From assembly GCA_050122535.1 (NCBI GenBank), contig JASFIT010000034.1, positions 1-19,310 of the forward strand: a stretch of DNA of 19,310 bases, given 5' to 3'. The translations under genes and the position numbers were made by a program. The first letter of the stretch is position 1. Each line of letters begins with the position of its first letter. The stretch comes from JASFEQ01 sp050122535. GTDB lineage: Bacteria > Desulfobacterota > DSM-4660 > Desulfatiglandales > HGW-15. The notes below the pieces were generated by a model. The model had not been told where the DNA came from and did no database searches. It worked only from the letters and a program-made list of their open reading frames with translations. Of the stretch, positions 6,839 to 13,349 are shown piece by piece.

Positions 6839-8110
6839 GTGGACCTAAGACGCCTTGACTCCCCGGTGCAAGAAGCAATTCAGGCAGCAGTTCGAGACTT
6901 GCCTAACCAAGAAGACCTGAAAAGGCAGGAAATCCAATTGATCGATGAGACGTACGCCCTTGTACAGCCCAAAGTGATTCATATGGGGCGAGGGGCCGTA
7001 AAGAGCCTCGGAGCGGAACTCACCCAAAGGGCCCCTAAGATGATCTTTGTTGTCACGGATCCCATGATACAGAGCTTGGGGATTCTGGACAGGGCACTCC
7101 ACGGAACGGCAGCCTTTCGGGATCGGATGGAGCTGTTCCTCAATCCCCAACCAGATCCAGATATCTCGATTGTTGAGGGCTGTGCGTCCAGGCTCAAAAG
7201 AGAATCATTTGACCTCATCCTCGGGATCGGCGGTGGTTCGCCCCTGGATGTGGCAAAGGGTGCGAGTGCCCTGGCCGTCCATCAGGAAAGCGCCCGCAGT
7301 CTTCTGGGTAGAAACTTGCTGAAAAGGAACGCCCTCCCTACCATCCTCATTCCCACGACCTCTGGAACCGGTACTGAGGTCAGCCAAGCTGCGGTCATGG
7401 AGGTCCCGGAGGAGGAGACGAAGAAGTCCATTTGGGACCCTCGAATCGTTGCTGAAACAGCCATCGTGGATCCGGAGTTAGCCACTTTGATGCCCCCTGA
7501 GCTAACAGCGGAAACAGGCATTGACGCCCTGTACCACGCTATCGAAGGATTTACGGCCAAGACCTCCAATCCCATTGCCAAACTTTATTGTCTAGAGGCC
7601 ATTAGGCTGATCGCACAATATCTAAGAAAGGCCTACAACAATGGAGAAGACCTGGGAGCGAGGGAAGCCATGTCCAGGGCTGCAACCTTGGCGGGAATTG
7701 GGTTTTCAAATGGGGGCTTGGGCGCTGTTCACGGCCTTGCCTTGGCCTTGGATTCGAGACAGGGCTTCTCTCACGGAAAGGGACTGGCCGTTTTGGGTCC
7801 ATGGGTTATGAAGTTCAACAGCGTTGCCCATGAATCGATCTACACAACCATTGCTGAGGCCCTGGGCGAATCCACTCAAGGCCTCAGCACCCATGAAGCC
7901 TCTCAGAAGGCCTGCGATGCGGTGACCAGGCTGGCATTGGATGTGGGCATCTCCCCCTACCTGGAGAACCATGGAATCCAGAGCCAGGACATACCAGGGT
8001 TAGCCCAAAGGGGTTACCGGCTTTCCCAAAGGCTGATGCCTATGAATATAACGGAGATGAAGGAAGAGAATGTGTTGGAGATCTTCTGGAAGGCGTATGG
8101 GAAAACATAG
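6839..8110 (+). CDS. Iron-containing alcohol dehydrogenase (family III)
   Basis: Up to 423 residues, a cytoplasmic NAD(P)-dependent alcohol/aldehyde oxidoreductase of the iron-activated family. The dinucleotide segment GGGSPLDVAK is at 131-140 and PTTSGTGTE at 172-180. The four expected metal ligands are visible: Asp229 and His233 (IDALYHAIE), His298 (VHG) and His312 (SHGKG). Substrate is unknown; the family reduces or oxidises short-chain aldehydes, lactaldehyde, hydroxyacids and others. The GTG at 6839 is the first possible start after an in-frame stop and has no clear ribosome site. An in-frame TTG at 6938, seven bases after AGGCAGGA, would remove 33 residues and give a more usual N-terminus, so the start is uncertain. 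It follows the binding-protein gene by 104 bases and is the last gene of the plus-strand group. Confidence 0.92.
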   Translation: MDLRRLDSPVQEAIQAAVRDLPNQEDLKRQEIQLIDETYALVQPKVIHMGRGAVKSLGAELTQRAPKMIFVVTDPMIQSLGILDRALHGTAAFRDRMELFLNPQPDPDISIVEGCASRLKRESFDLILGIGGGSPLDVAKGASALAVHQESARSLLGRNLLKRNALPTILIPTTSGTGTEVSQAAVMEVPEEETKKSIWDPRIVAETAIVDPELATLMPPELTAETGIDALYHAIEGFTAKTSNPIAKLYCLEAIRLIAQYLRKAYNNGEDLGAREAMSRAATLAGIGFSNGGLGAVHGLALALDSRQGFSHGKGLAVLGPWVMKFNSVAHESIYTTIAEALGESTQGLSTHEASQKACDAVTRLALDVGISPYLENHGIQSQDIPGLAQRGYRLSQRLMPMNITEMKEENVLEIFWKAYGKT

Positions 8111-8203
8111 GAAAAGAATCGTAGAAGGGACCAAGCCCTCTTCCTAGCCTATTGCACTCCTCAATCGTTCAACCCAAAACCGAAAGCCTCTACTCTATTT
8201 TGA

Positions 8204-8226
8204 CGGCTTCATCCTTTGATGAGCTG
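8204..8226. terminator. Weak hairpin in the convergent intergenic region
   Basis: The 156 bases between the two convergent operons contain an imperfect hairpin: TCATC (8209-8213) pairs with GATGA (8218-8222) over a CTTT loop, extended below a one-base bulge by C-G, G-C and further pairs. Neither strand shows the T-run expected of an intrinsic terminator directly after it. It is the best candidate for a bidirectional terminator here, but a poor one. Confidence 0.2.
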
Positions 8227-8266
8227 CTATGTTTGGAATTTGACGTTCGATCTTAATGAGGGCAGG

Positions 8267-8998
8267 TTACGTATTAAGGGCGCCTCTTCTCGCCCGCTTC
8301 CCCCCAAGGTAGGCCTCGCGGACCTTTTCATTGGAACTGAGTTCTTCGCCAGAGCCTGAAAGAACGATCTTCCCGATCTCCAGCACATATCCACGATCAG
8401 CCACTTGAAAGGCCTTTCTGGCATTCTGCTCTACCAGGAGGATGCCGATATCCTCGCTTTTCAGTTCTTCGATCTTGGCAAAGACCTCGTTCACCAGTAT
8501 AGGCGCAAGCCCCAAAGAGGGTTCATCCATCATATAGAGCCTTGGTTGTGCCATGAGGGCACGGCCGATGGCCAGCATCTGTTGCTCACCACCACTCAGG
8601 GTCTTCCCCAGCTGGCTTTCCCTCTGCTGGAGGACGGGAAACATCTGGAAAACCATGTCAAGGCTGCCGCTCAAGTCCTCACCCGACCGAATAAATGCGC
8701 CCATAAGGAGGTTCTCCAGGACAGTCATTTCGCTCAAGATTTCTCTTCCCTCCTGGATCAAGCAGATACCCCGCCGGACAATTTTGTGAGGTGGGACCTT
8801 GACGATGTTCTCTTCCTCAAAACGCACTTCCCCTCTGGTCGGTGTCAAAATTCCTGAGATGACGCTGAGAAGGGTGGTCTTGCCGGCGCCGTTGGCGCCG
8901 ATCAGTGTGACAATCTCCCCCTTCTCCACATCCAGGTCGATGCCTTTGAGGACTTGTATGGCGCCGTAGCCTGCCTCAATGCCTTTGATCACAAGCAT
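8267..8998 (-). CDS. livF: Branched-chain amino acid-type ABC transporter ATPase LivF (importer 2)
   Basis: A 243-residue ATPase with Walker A GANGAGKT (34-41), LSGGEQ signature (134-139), Walker B LYMMDE (154-159) and LVEQNA near 190-195. The EGREILSEMTVLENL stretch after residue 82 is typical of LivF. It is the last gene of the minus-strand importer cluster and converges on the alcohol dehydrogenase gene. ATG six bases after the livG stop, with GGTGAGGA as ribosome site. Clearly homologous to LivF of importer 1 but diverged, so the two importers are not a recent duplication. Confidence 0.94.
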   Translation of the reverse strand: MLVIKGIEAGYGAIQVLKGIDLDVEKGEIVTLIGANGAGKTTLLSVISGILTPTRGEVRFEEENIVKVPPHKIVRRGICLIQEGREILSEMTVLENLLMGAFIRSGEDLSGSLDMVFQMFPVLQQRESQLGKTLSGGEQQMLAIGRALMAQPRLYMMDEPSLGLAPILVNEVFAKIEELKSEDIGILLVEQNARKAFQVADRGYVLEIGKIVLSGSGEELSSNEKVREAYLGGKRARRGALNT

Positions 8999-9004
8999 AG
9001 ATCC

Positions 9005-9754
9005 TCACCCTTCTTCTCTTCCCAGATAGGCCTCTATAACGGCCTCACTGGCCTGGATTTCTTCAGGTGTGCCTTGAGCGATCAATTCTCCAAAATTGAG
9101 CACCGAAATGTGATCGCAGATCTCCATGACCACGCTCATGTCGTGCTCGATGAGAAGGACCGTCTTTCCCATGTCCCGAATCTCCTGTACCCTCTCCAGC
9201 AAATCCTCGGTCTCCGCCTCATTCATCCCGGCAGCAGGCTCATCCAGGAGCAAGAGCTTCGGCTCCAGAGCCAGGGCCCTGGCAATCTCCAGGCGCCTCT
9301 GCGCGCCGTAGGCCAGGCTCAGGCTCTGCTCCTTTCGCTTCTCCCACAGGCCCATCCTATTCAACAGCTCATTCACCTCGTCTCTGAATCTTTTTTCCTT
9401 TGCGCTAAAAAATTGAACCAGGCTCGTGATCCCTGATCGTGCCCTGATGTTCTGGGCCACCATGACATTTTCCTCCACCGTCATGGTGCCAAAGAGCCGG
9501 ATATTTTGGAAGGTTCGGGCGACGCCCAATTTTGCAATTTTGTGAGCTCGGAGTTGGGTCAATTCATTCCCAAGGAATCGGATGGAGCCATCCGTGGCTG
9601 GTAAGAATCCTGTAATGAGGTTAAACAGGGTGGTTTTGCCCGCCCCATTGGGGCCGATGAGGCCATAGATCTGCTTTTCATCCACTTGAAAGCTGATGTC
9701 ATTGAGGGCCCTCAGCCCACCGAAGTTCTTGGTTACTTCACTGATCTGAAGCAT
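9005..9754 (-). CDS. livG: Branched-chain amino acid-type ABC transporter ATPase LivG (importer 2)
   Basis: A 249-residue ATPase with Walker A GPNGAGKT (34-41), LAYGAQ signature (147-152, LivG variant), Walker B LLLLDE (167-172), the AAGMNE segment after it, and IEHDM with the H-loop histidine at about 204. It couples ATP hydrolysis to import with LivF at the cytoplasmic face of LivHM. The ATG lies one base after the TGA of livM (TGAGATG), so translation is probably coupled. Confidence 0.94.
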   Translation of the reverse strand: MLQISEVTKNFGGLRALNDISFQVDEKQIYGLIGPNGAGKTTLFNLITGFLPATDGSIRFLGNELTQLRAHKIAKLGVARTFQNIRLFGTMTVEENVMVAQNIRARSGITSLVQFFSAKEKRFRDEVNELLNRMGLWEKRKEQSLSLAYGAQRRLEIARALALEPKLLLLDEPAAGMNEAETEDLLERVQEIRDMGKTVLLIEHDMSVVMEICDHISVLNFGELIAQGTPEEIQASEAVIEAYLGREEG

Positions 9755-9755
9755 C

Positions 9756-10616
9756 TCAAGCGCTCGCCTTTCGGAAAATTCCCCCGATCCAGTCCTCCGT
9801 GTTTCTCACGATCTGCCGGGAGATGATCCCGGAGGGACGAAAGATCATCATCAGAACCAGTACCGCACCGTACAGACTCAACCGCCAGTCCGCCATGAAA
9901 CGCAATGCTTCCGGGAGGATGCTGAAGATAACGGCGCCCAGCACGGCACCCCAGAAGGTATACATGCCTCCGAGGATGACGTAAAGAATCGCCATGGCTG
10001 AGATAAGAATATGGAAATTGCCTGACTCGATGTAGAACATGTAGTGGGCATAGAGGCCCCCGGCAATCCCCGCGACAAATGATCCGAGCCAGAATAACCC
10101 CAGCTTCAGGACCGTCACATTGAGTCCAATGGTTCTGGCCACCTCATGATCATCCCTGAGGGCATCCAATGAGCGACCCAACCGGGAATGGCTCAAGAGC
10201 CAGAAGAACAGGATTAAGACCAGAACGAAGCCGTATATCATGGGGAGGGTCGCTCCCACGGGTCCGCGGAAGCCATAGGCCCCGCCCGTGGGCTCAAAAT
10301 TCATGAAAAAGGTCCGCACCACCTCGCCGAACCCAAATGTCCCCATGACAAAGTAAAGACCTTCAAGCCTCAGGAGAGGGATACCGATGAGAAGCCCTAT
10401 GAAGCTGGACGTCAGGGCTCCGATGATCAGGGCGGGAAAGATGGGTAGGCCCATTTTAACGGTGAGATAGGCGGATGTGTAGGCGCCGATGGCCATAAAT
10501 CCCGCATTCCCCAGAGAAACCTGATCCGTCATAATGATGGCATAGACGCTCAAGGCCATGAGGATATTGATGCCCATGAGGGCGACCACACCCTGTGTGT
10601 AAACGCTCAGACCCAT
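9756..10616 (-). CDS. livM: Branched-chain amino acid-type ABC transporter permease LivM (importer 2)
   Basis: A 286-residue LivM-type permease with about eight membrane segments, GNAGFMAIGAYTSAYL near 35-50, YFVMGTFGFGEVVR near 87-100, the cytoplasmic loop LDALRDDHEVARTIG near 149-163, and GGMYTFWGAVLGAV near 215-228. ATG with CAGGAGC just upstream. It is separated from livH of the same importer by 208 bases that contain two hairpin repeats, an unusual break in a gene pair that is normally adjacent or overlapping, so livMGF may be expressed at a different level from the binding protein and livH. Confidence 0.93.
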   Translation of the reverse strand: MGLSVYTQGVVALMGINILMALSVYAIIMTDQVSLGNAGFMAIGAYTSAYLTVKMGLPIFPALIIGALTSSFIGLLIGIPLLRLEGLYFVMGTFGFGEVVRTFFMNFEPTGGAYGFRGPVGATLPMIYGFVLVLILFFWLLSHSRLGRSLDALRDDHEVARTIGLNVTVLKLGLFWLGSFVAGIAGGLYAHYMFYIESGNFHILISAMAILYVILGGMYTFWGAVLGAVIFSILPEALRFMADWRLSLYGAVLVLMMIFRPSGIISRQIVRNTEDWIGGIFRKASA

Positions 10617-10673
10617 GTTAGCTCCTGGGACGACTAATCGATTGCATAGTCAACTGTTATAAGAACAAGCCCT

Positions 10674-10712
10674 CATTGCGACTCCCGTTCTAGTCGGGAG
10701 GAAGCAATCTCG
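10674..10712 (+). repeat. Hairpin repeat, copy 1 (CATTGCGA...GCAATC type)
   Basis: CATTGCGA (10674-10681), then a hairpin with CTCCCG (10682-10687) and CGGGAG (10695-10700) arms, then GAAGCAATCTCG. The pattern of TCATTGCGA, a GC-rich hairpin and GCAATC matches a short dispersed intergenic repeat I recognise from many anaerobe genomes. A second copy lies in opposite orientation about 40 bases away, sharing the ends but with a different hairpin sequence. Confidence 0.65.
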
Positions 10713-10750
10713 TTGTCATAAAACTGCGAACCTTTGGGCGCCCAGAAAAA

Positions 10751-10793
10751 GATTGCCGCGTCGTCCCGCCAGGCGGGACTCCTCGCAATGACA
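10751..10793 (-). repeat. Hairpin repeat, copy 2, inverted relative to copy 1
   Basis: GATTGC (10751-10756), a perfect 8-base hairpin GTCCCGCC-A-GGCGGGAC (10763-10779), then CTCCTCGCAATGACA. Read on the minus strand it begins TGTCATTGCGA and ends GGCAATC, the same ends as copy 1. TCGCAATG at 10783-10790 is the exact complement of CATTGCGA at 10674-10681, and GATTGC complements GCAATC at 10704-10709, so both copies could also pair with each other in one large structure. TTATAA occurs on both sides of the pair (10657-10662 and 10794-10799). Confidence 0.65.
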
Positions 10794-10824
10794 TTATAAT
10801 AGCGTCAATTTGTGTAAATACAGA

Positions 10825-11685
10825 TTACGTTTCCTTAGTGCCAAACAGCCCCTCCGGCTTAAAGACGATAAAAATGAGAAATAGGCCAAAGAGGATAATA
10901 TCCCTGTAACTTGCGGTGAAGTAGGCATCATTCATGACCTCGATGATCCCGATCATGAGCCCGCCAATCATGGCTCCCCTTAAATTCCCCACCCCTCCAA
11001 TCACCATGGCCACCATACCGATAAGACCCTGACGGATGCCGATAAAGGGGGTGATCTGCAGGTAGACCAAGGCGGTCAAGACCCCTGCCACACCGGCCAG
11101 TGCGCCAGAAGTGAAGAAGGTGAAGATAATGACCCGGTTAATATCGACCCCCAAAAGGCTGGCCGTCTGTGCCTTTTCTGAAGTGGCCCGCATGGCGCGA
11201 CCGAAGCGGGTCCTTCTGACGAACTGGTCAATTCCCAACATAAGTAGAATGGAGATGGCCACAATGAGGATGTCGATGGATGAGACCAGAACAGGACCCA
11301 ATTGGAATTGGGCCACCTCTGTGGTCTGCGGATATCGGGAAGGCTCAGAGCCCCAGATCTGCGTTGTTACGTTCTGCAAGAGAATACCGAAGGCAATGGT
11401 ACTGAGCAGAGGCATGAGGAAATGGGCTTTTCTGAGGGGACGGAAACAGGCACGTTCGATGATAATGGCCACGATGCCTGCACCCAGCATGGCCAGAATC
11501 AAGGCAAGATAAAGGGGGACCCCCAACCTGGCGAAAGTCAACCCCAGAAAGGCCCCGAACATAAAGACGTCACCATGTGCAATGTTGAGCATCTGAAGAA
11601 GTCCCAACACCAAGGTGAATCCTATGGCGAGGAGGGAATACGTGCTACCCAGGGTGAGTCCGTTGATGAGCTGTTGTAGGAACAT
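10825..11685 (-). CDS. livH: Branched-chain amino acid-type ABC transporter permease LivH (importer 2)
   Basis: A 286-residue LivH-type permease with about eight membrane segments, GSTYSLLAIGFTL near the N-terminus, LNIAHGDVFMFGA near 33-45, and the GGVGNLRGAMIGG ATPase-contact loop near 232-244. I prefer the ATG at 11685: CGGAG lies six bases upstream of it; a GTG directly before it (11688) is also possible but would leave only three bases. The start region can pair with the sequence just after the binding-protein stop codon, which may reduce translation (listed separately). It lies downstream of the binding-protein gene and upstream of the repeat-containing gap. Confidence 0.92.
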   Translation of the reverse strand: MFLQQLINGLTLGSTYSLLAIGFTLVLGLLQMLNIAHGDVFMFGAFLGLTFARLGVPLYLALILAMLGAGIVAIIIERACFRPLRKAHFLMPLLSTIAFGILLQNVTTQIWGSEPSRYPQTTEVAQFQLGPVLVSSIDILIVAISILLMLGIDQFVRRTRFGRAMRATSEKAQTASLLGVDINRVIIFTFFTSGALAGVAGVLTALVYLQITPFIGIRQGLIGMVAMVIGGVGNLRGAMIGGLMIGIIEVMNDAYFTASYRDIILFGLFLIFIVFKPEGLFGTKET

Positions 11686-11741
11686 CACTGGCTCCGAAAA
11701 GGGATATGAATGGGGCGGTCCAAATGACCGCCCCCAGTGAT
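11684..11741 (-). promoter_or_regulatory. RNA hairpin between binding-protein and livH genes, able to pair with the livH start
   Basis: GGGGCGGTC (11712-11720) and GACCGCCCC (11726-11734) form a perfect 9-base stem with a 5-base loop. Around it, ATCACTGG (11684-11691) is the exact complement of CCAGTGAT (11734-11741). In the minus-strand mRNA the outer arm covers the first bases of the livH start codon and the spacer after its ribosome site. No T-run follows, so termination is unlikely. Stabilising the upstream binding-protein message and lowering livH translation are plausible roles. Confidence 0.5.
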
Positions 11742-11753
11742 ATTAGCGATCGA

Positions 11754-12962
11754 TTATTGACCCGCGATAGGGACCCAATGACCTCCCTTGATCTCAAAGA
11801 CATGGACGTCCTTGATGCCATCGCCCACGCAGTTAAAACCCCTGCTGGCCACACCTTTGAAGTCCCTGAGAGCAGCCATATAGTACATGAGCTTATCCCG
11901 ATCCATTTGGAGATCTGCGGGCTTGTTGCTGACACACATGTGTTTAATGGCCTCCACGATCATGAAGACGGCATCATAGCCGTTCACCGGATAATAATCC
12001 GGTGTCGCCGTGAATTCGCTTGTATACATGGTCTTGGCCCGCTTCCTGTAAGCCTTAACGAACTCCTTGCTCTCGGGGGTGTCCAGGTCGATGTTCCAGA
12101 TGGTGCCAGAAAAGGTCCCTACCACGGCCTTGCCCCCAAGCTCGGGGACCTCTCCTTCCATAATGGGAGCCGTGCTCATAAATGGCTGTTTCATGCCCTG
12201 TCTTCGAGCTTCGGTGATGATGTTCAGGGCGTCGGGGCCCAGGGCGCCCATCCCGACCCCATCCGGGTTCATGGCCTTCAATTTGGTGATCTGGGCCCTG
12301 AACTGGGTGTCGTTGGTCTGATAAGTGACGGGTTTATCCCCTGTAATGACCTCGATCCCCTGTGCCTTATATGTAGGTGGAAGGACCTTGGTCCCCACGG
12401 CCCGGGATACGGCGTCCTTGATATCCGTGATGATGGCCACCCTCTTGATGTTGTATCTCTTTTTCCACTCCCTGATCACAGCCACTGCGATTTTGTCTTC
12501 TGTCAGGGTATTTCGAAATGCATAGGGTCGGTTTGCAGCAGCCAGTCCCGGTTTGGAAGAGGCCACGGCGATCTGGATGATCCTGAGCCTGTTGCCCAAG
12601 GGAAAAGTGGTCTCCCCCACAGAACTGTAGTGGGGACCCACGATCCCGAGGACCTTCTGGTCTCCGGTCAGCTTACGCACGGCGTTCACGGCCTCCTGGG
12701 GATTGCTTGCCGTATCCTCAATATATAACTTCAGAGGAACGCCATTCACACCTCCCCTGGCGTTGATCACATCCACGGCCGCCTGGGCTCCGATCGCTTC
12801 CCGTTTGCCCACATTGGCGCCATGGCCCGTGATGGGGACAGCCGCACCGATCTTTATCTCTGGCCCCTCTAGGGCCTGGACGGCAGGGGCTGGATGAATC
12901 GCCAGGACATAAGCCAGAACAAAAATAATTAGGGTTATTGTAATGCTTGTTTTCCTCCTCAT
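11754..12962 (-). CDS. Periplasmic substrate-binding protein of HAAT-type ABC importer 2
   Basis: A 402-residue type I periplasmic binding protein. The signal peptide has a basic MRRK start, a hydrophobic core and a likely cleavage after AVQA near residue 30. The mature part starts GPEIKIG and carries GVNGVPLKL, DTASNPQEA, GPHYSSVGE and ASSKPGLAAANRPY, closely parallel to the binding protein of importer 1. Unlike that protein it has only two cysteines in the mature part (in HMCVSN and FNCVGD), neither near the ligand loop. The ATG has a very strong AAGGAGGTG site. It follows the MoaD-like gene by 96 bases in the same direction, tying this importer to the molybdo/tungsto-enzyme genes. The substrate cannot be read from sequence; a compound processed by those enzymes is the natural guess. 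Confidence 0.93.
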   Translation of the reverse strand: MRRKTSITITLIIFVLAYVLAIHPAPAVQALEGPEIKIGAAVPITGHGANVGKREAIGAQAAVDVINARGGVNGVPLKLYIEDTASNPQEAVNAVRKLTGDQKVLGIVGPHYSSVGETTFPLGNRLRIIQIAVASSKPGLAAANRPYAFRNTLTEDKIAVAVIREWKKRYNIKRVAIITDIKDAVSRAVGTKVLPPTYKAQGIEVITGDKPVTYQTNDTQFRAQITKLKAMNPDGVGMGALGPDALNIITEARRQGMKQPFMSTAPIMEGEVPELGGKAVVGTFSGTIWNIDLDTPESKEFVKAYRKRAKTMYTSEFTATPDYYPVNGYDAVFMIVEAIKHMCVSNKPADLQMDRDKLMYYMAALRDFKGVASRGFNCVGDGIKDVHVFEIKGGHWVPIAGQ

Positions 12963-13040
12963 AGTCCACCTCCTTTTTATGGTTAAGACAAACGATCATC
13001 TTGTTACCAGCAAAAGTGCTCACATGATATTGACTCTCGT

Positions 13041-13053
13041 ATCACCTCCTTTC
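13041..13053 (-). promoter_or_regulatory. Extended Shine-Dalgarno sequence without an obvious gene
   Basis: The minus strand reads GAAAGGAGGTGAT here, a full 13-base complement to the usual 3' end of bacterial 16S rRNA (ATCACCTCCTTTC). It lies right after the MoaD-like stop codon. No start codon sits at the usual 5-9 base distance; the next ATG, 19 bases on, is followed at once by TGA. The binding-protein gene has its own strong site about 70 bases further on. It may be a remnant of a lost small gene or a ribosome-standby site. Confidence 0.4.
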
Positions 13054-13058
13054 CGGCC

Positions 13059-13349
13059 CTATCCCCCGCTCACGGGCAAATAGATCATGACACTATCCCC
13101 TTCTTCCACCCGTGTTGTCAACTGTTTTTCCGGTGAAATTCCAATTCCATTTAGCATAACTATATGGGTTTCCAGCAGTTTCTCTTCTTGGCCAGATGTA
13201 GCCCCTTCCCCAAAAGATGCCTGATGGCCTTTTGCGAAGCGTTCAGCCACATCTCTCACCGTCGTTCCAGAGGGGAACTCATAGTCCTCTCTCCCTTCCA
13301 GCTCCTTCCCATTCACAACGCCCTGGAATTTAACGGTCACCCTTGGCAC
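13059..13349 (-). CDS. MoaD/ThiS-like sulfur carrier protein
   Basis: A 96-residue ubiquitin-fold protein ending in YLPVSGG, the Gly-Gly C-terminus that MoaD-type proteins need for adenylation and thiocarboxylation. MoaD with MoaE delivers sulfur to build the dithiolene of molybdopterin. Length is slightly above the usual 80-90. It starts with GTG inside the end of the AOR gene (20-base overlap, another frame), with GGAAGGGG upstream. MoaD-like genes commonly sit beside AOR genes in anaerobes, so this one probably serves pterin synthesis for the neighbouring tungsten or molybdenum enzymes. No MoaE or E1-like MoeB gene is in the window, so it would rely on partners encoded elsewhere. Confidence 0.88.
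   Translation of the reverse strand: MPRVTVKFQGVVNGKELEGREDYEFPSGTTVRDVAERFAKGHQASFGEGATSGQEEKLLETHIVMLNGIGISPEKQLTTRVEEGDSVMIYLPVSGG

Noticed and set aside
8123..8142. Terminator hairpin after the alcohol dehydrogenase (GAAGGG...CCCTCTTC)
   Set aside because: The arms pair over only a few bases with a bulge and there is no T-run.
11706..12728. A 340-codon open frame on the plus strand
   Set aside because: It is wholly antisense to the second binding-protein gene, which has a signal peptide and clear family motifs. The translation is rich in His, Gly, Asp and Pro with no recognisable domain, typical of a reverse-frame shadow.
12718..13023. A 101-codon minus-strand frame starting after the orphan ribosome site
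   Set aside because: It overlaps the start of the binding-protein gene in another frame, its GTG is about 21 bases from the ribosome site, and the translation looks like out-of-frame signal peptide and mature sequence.
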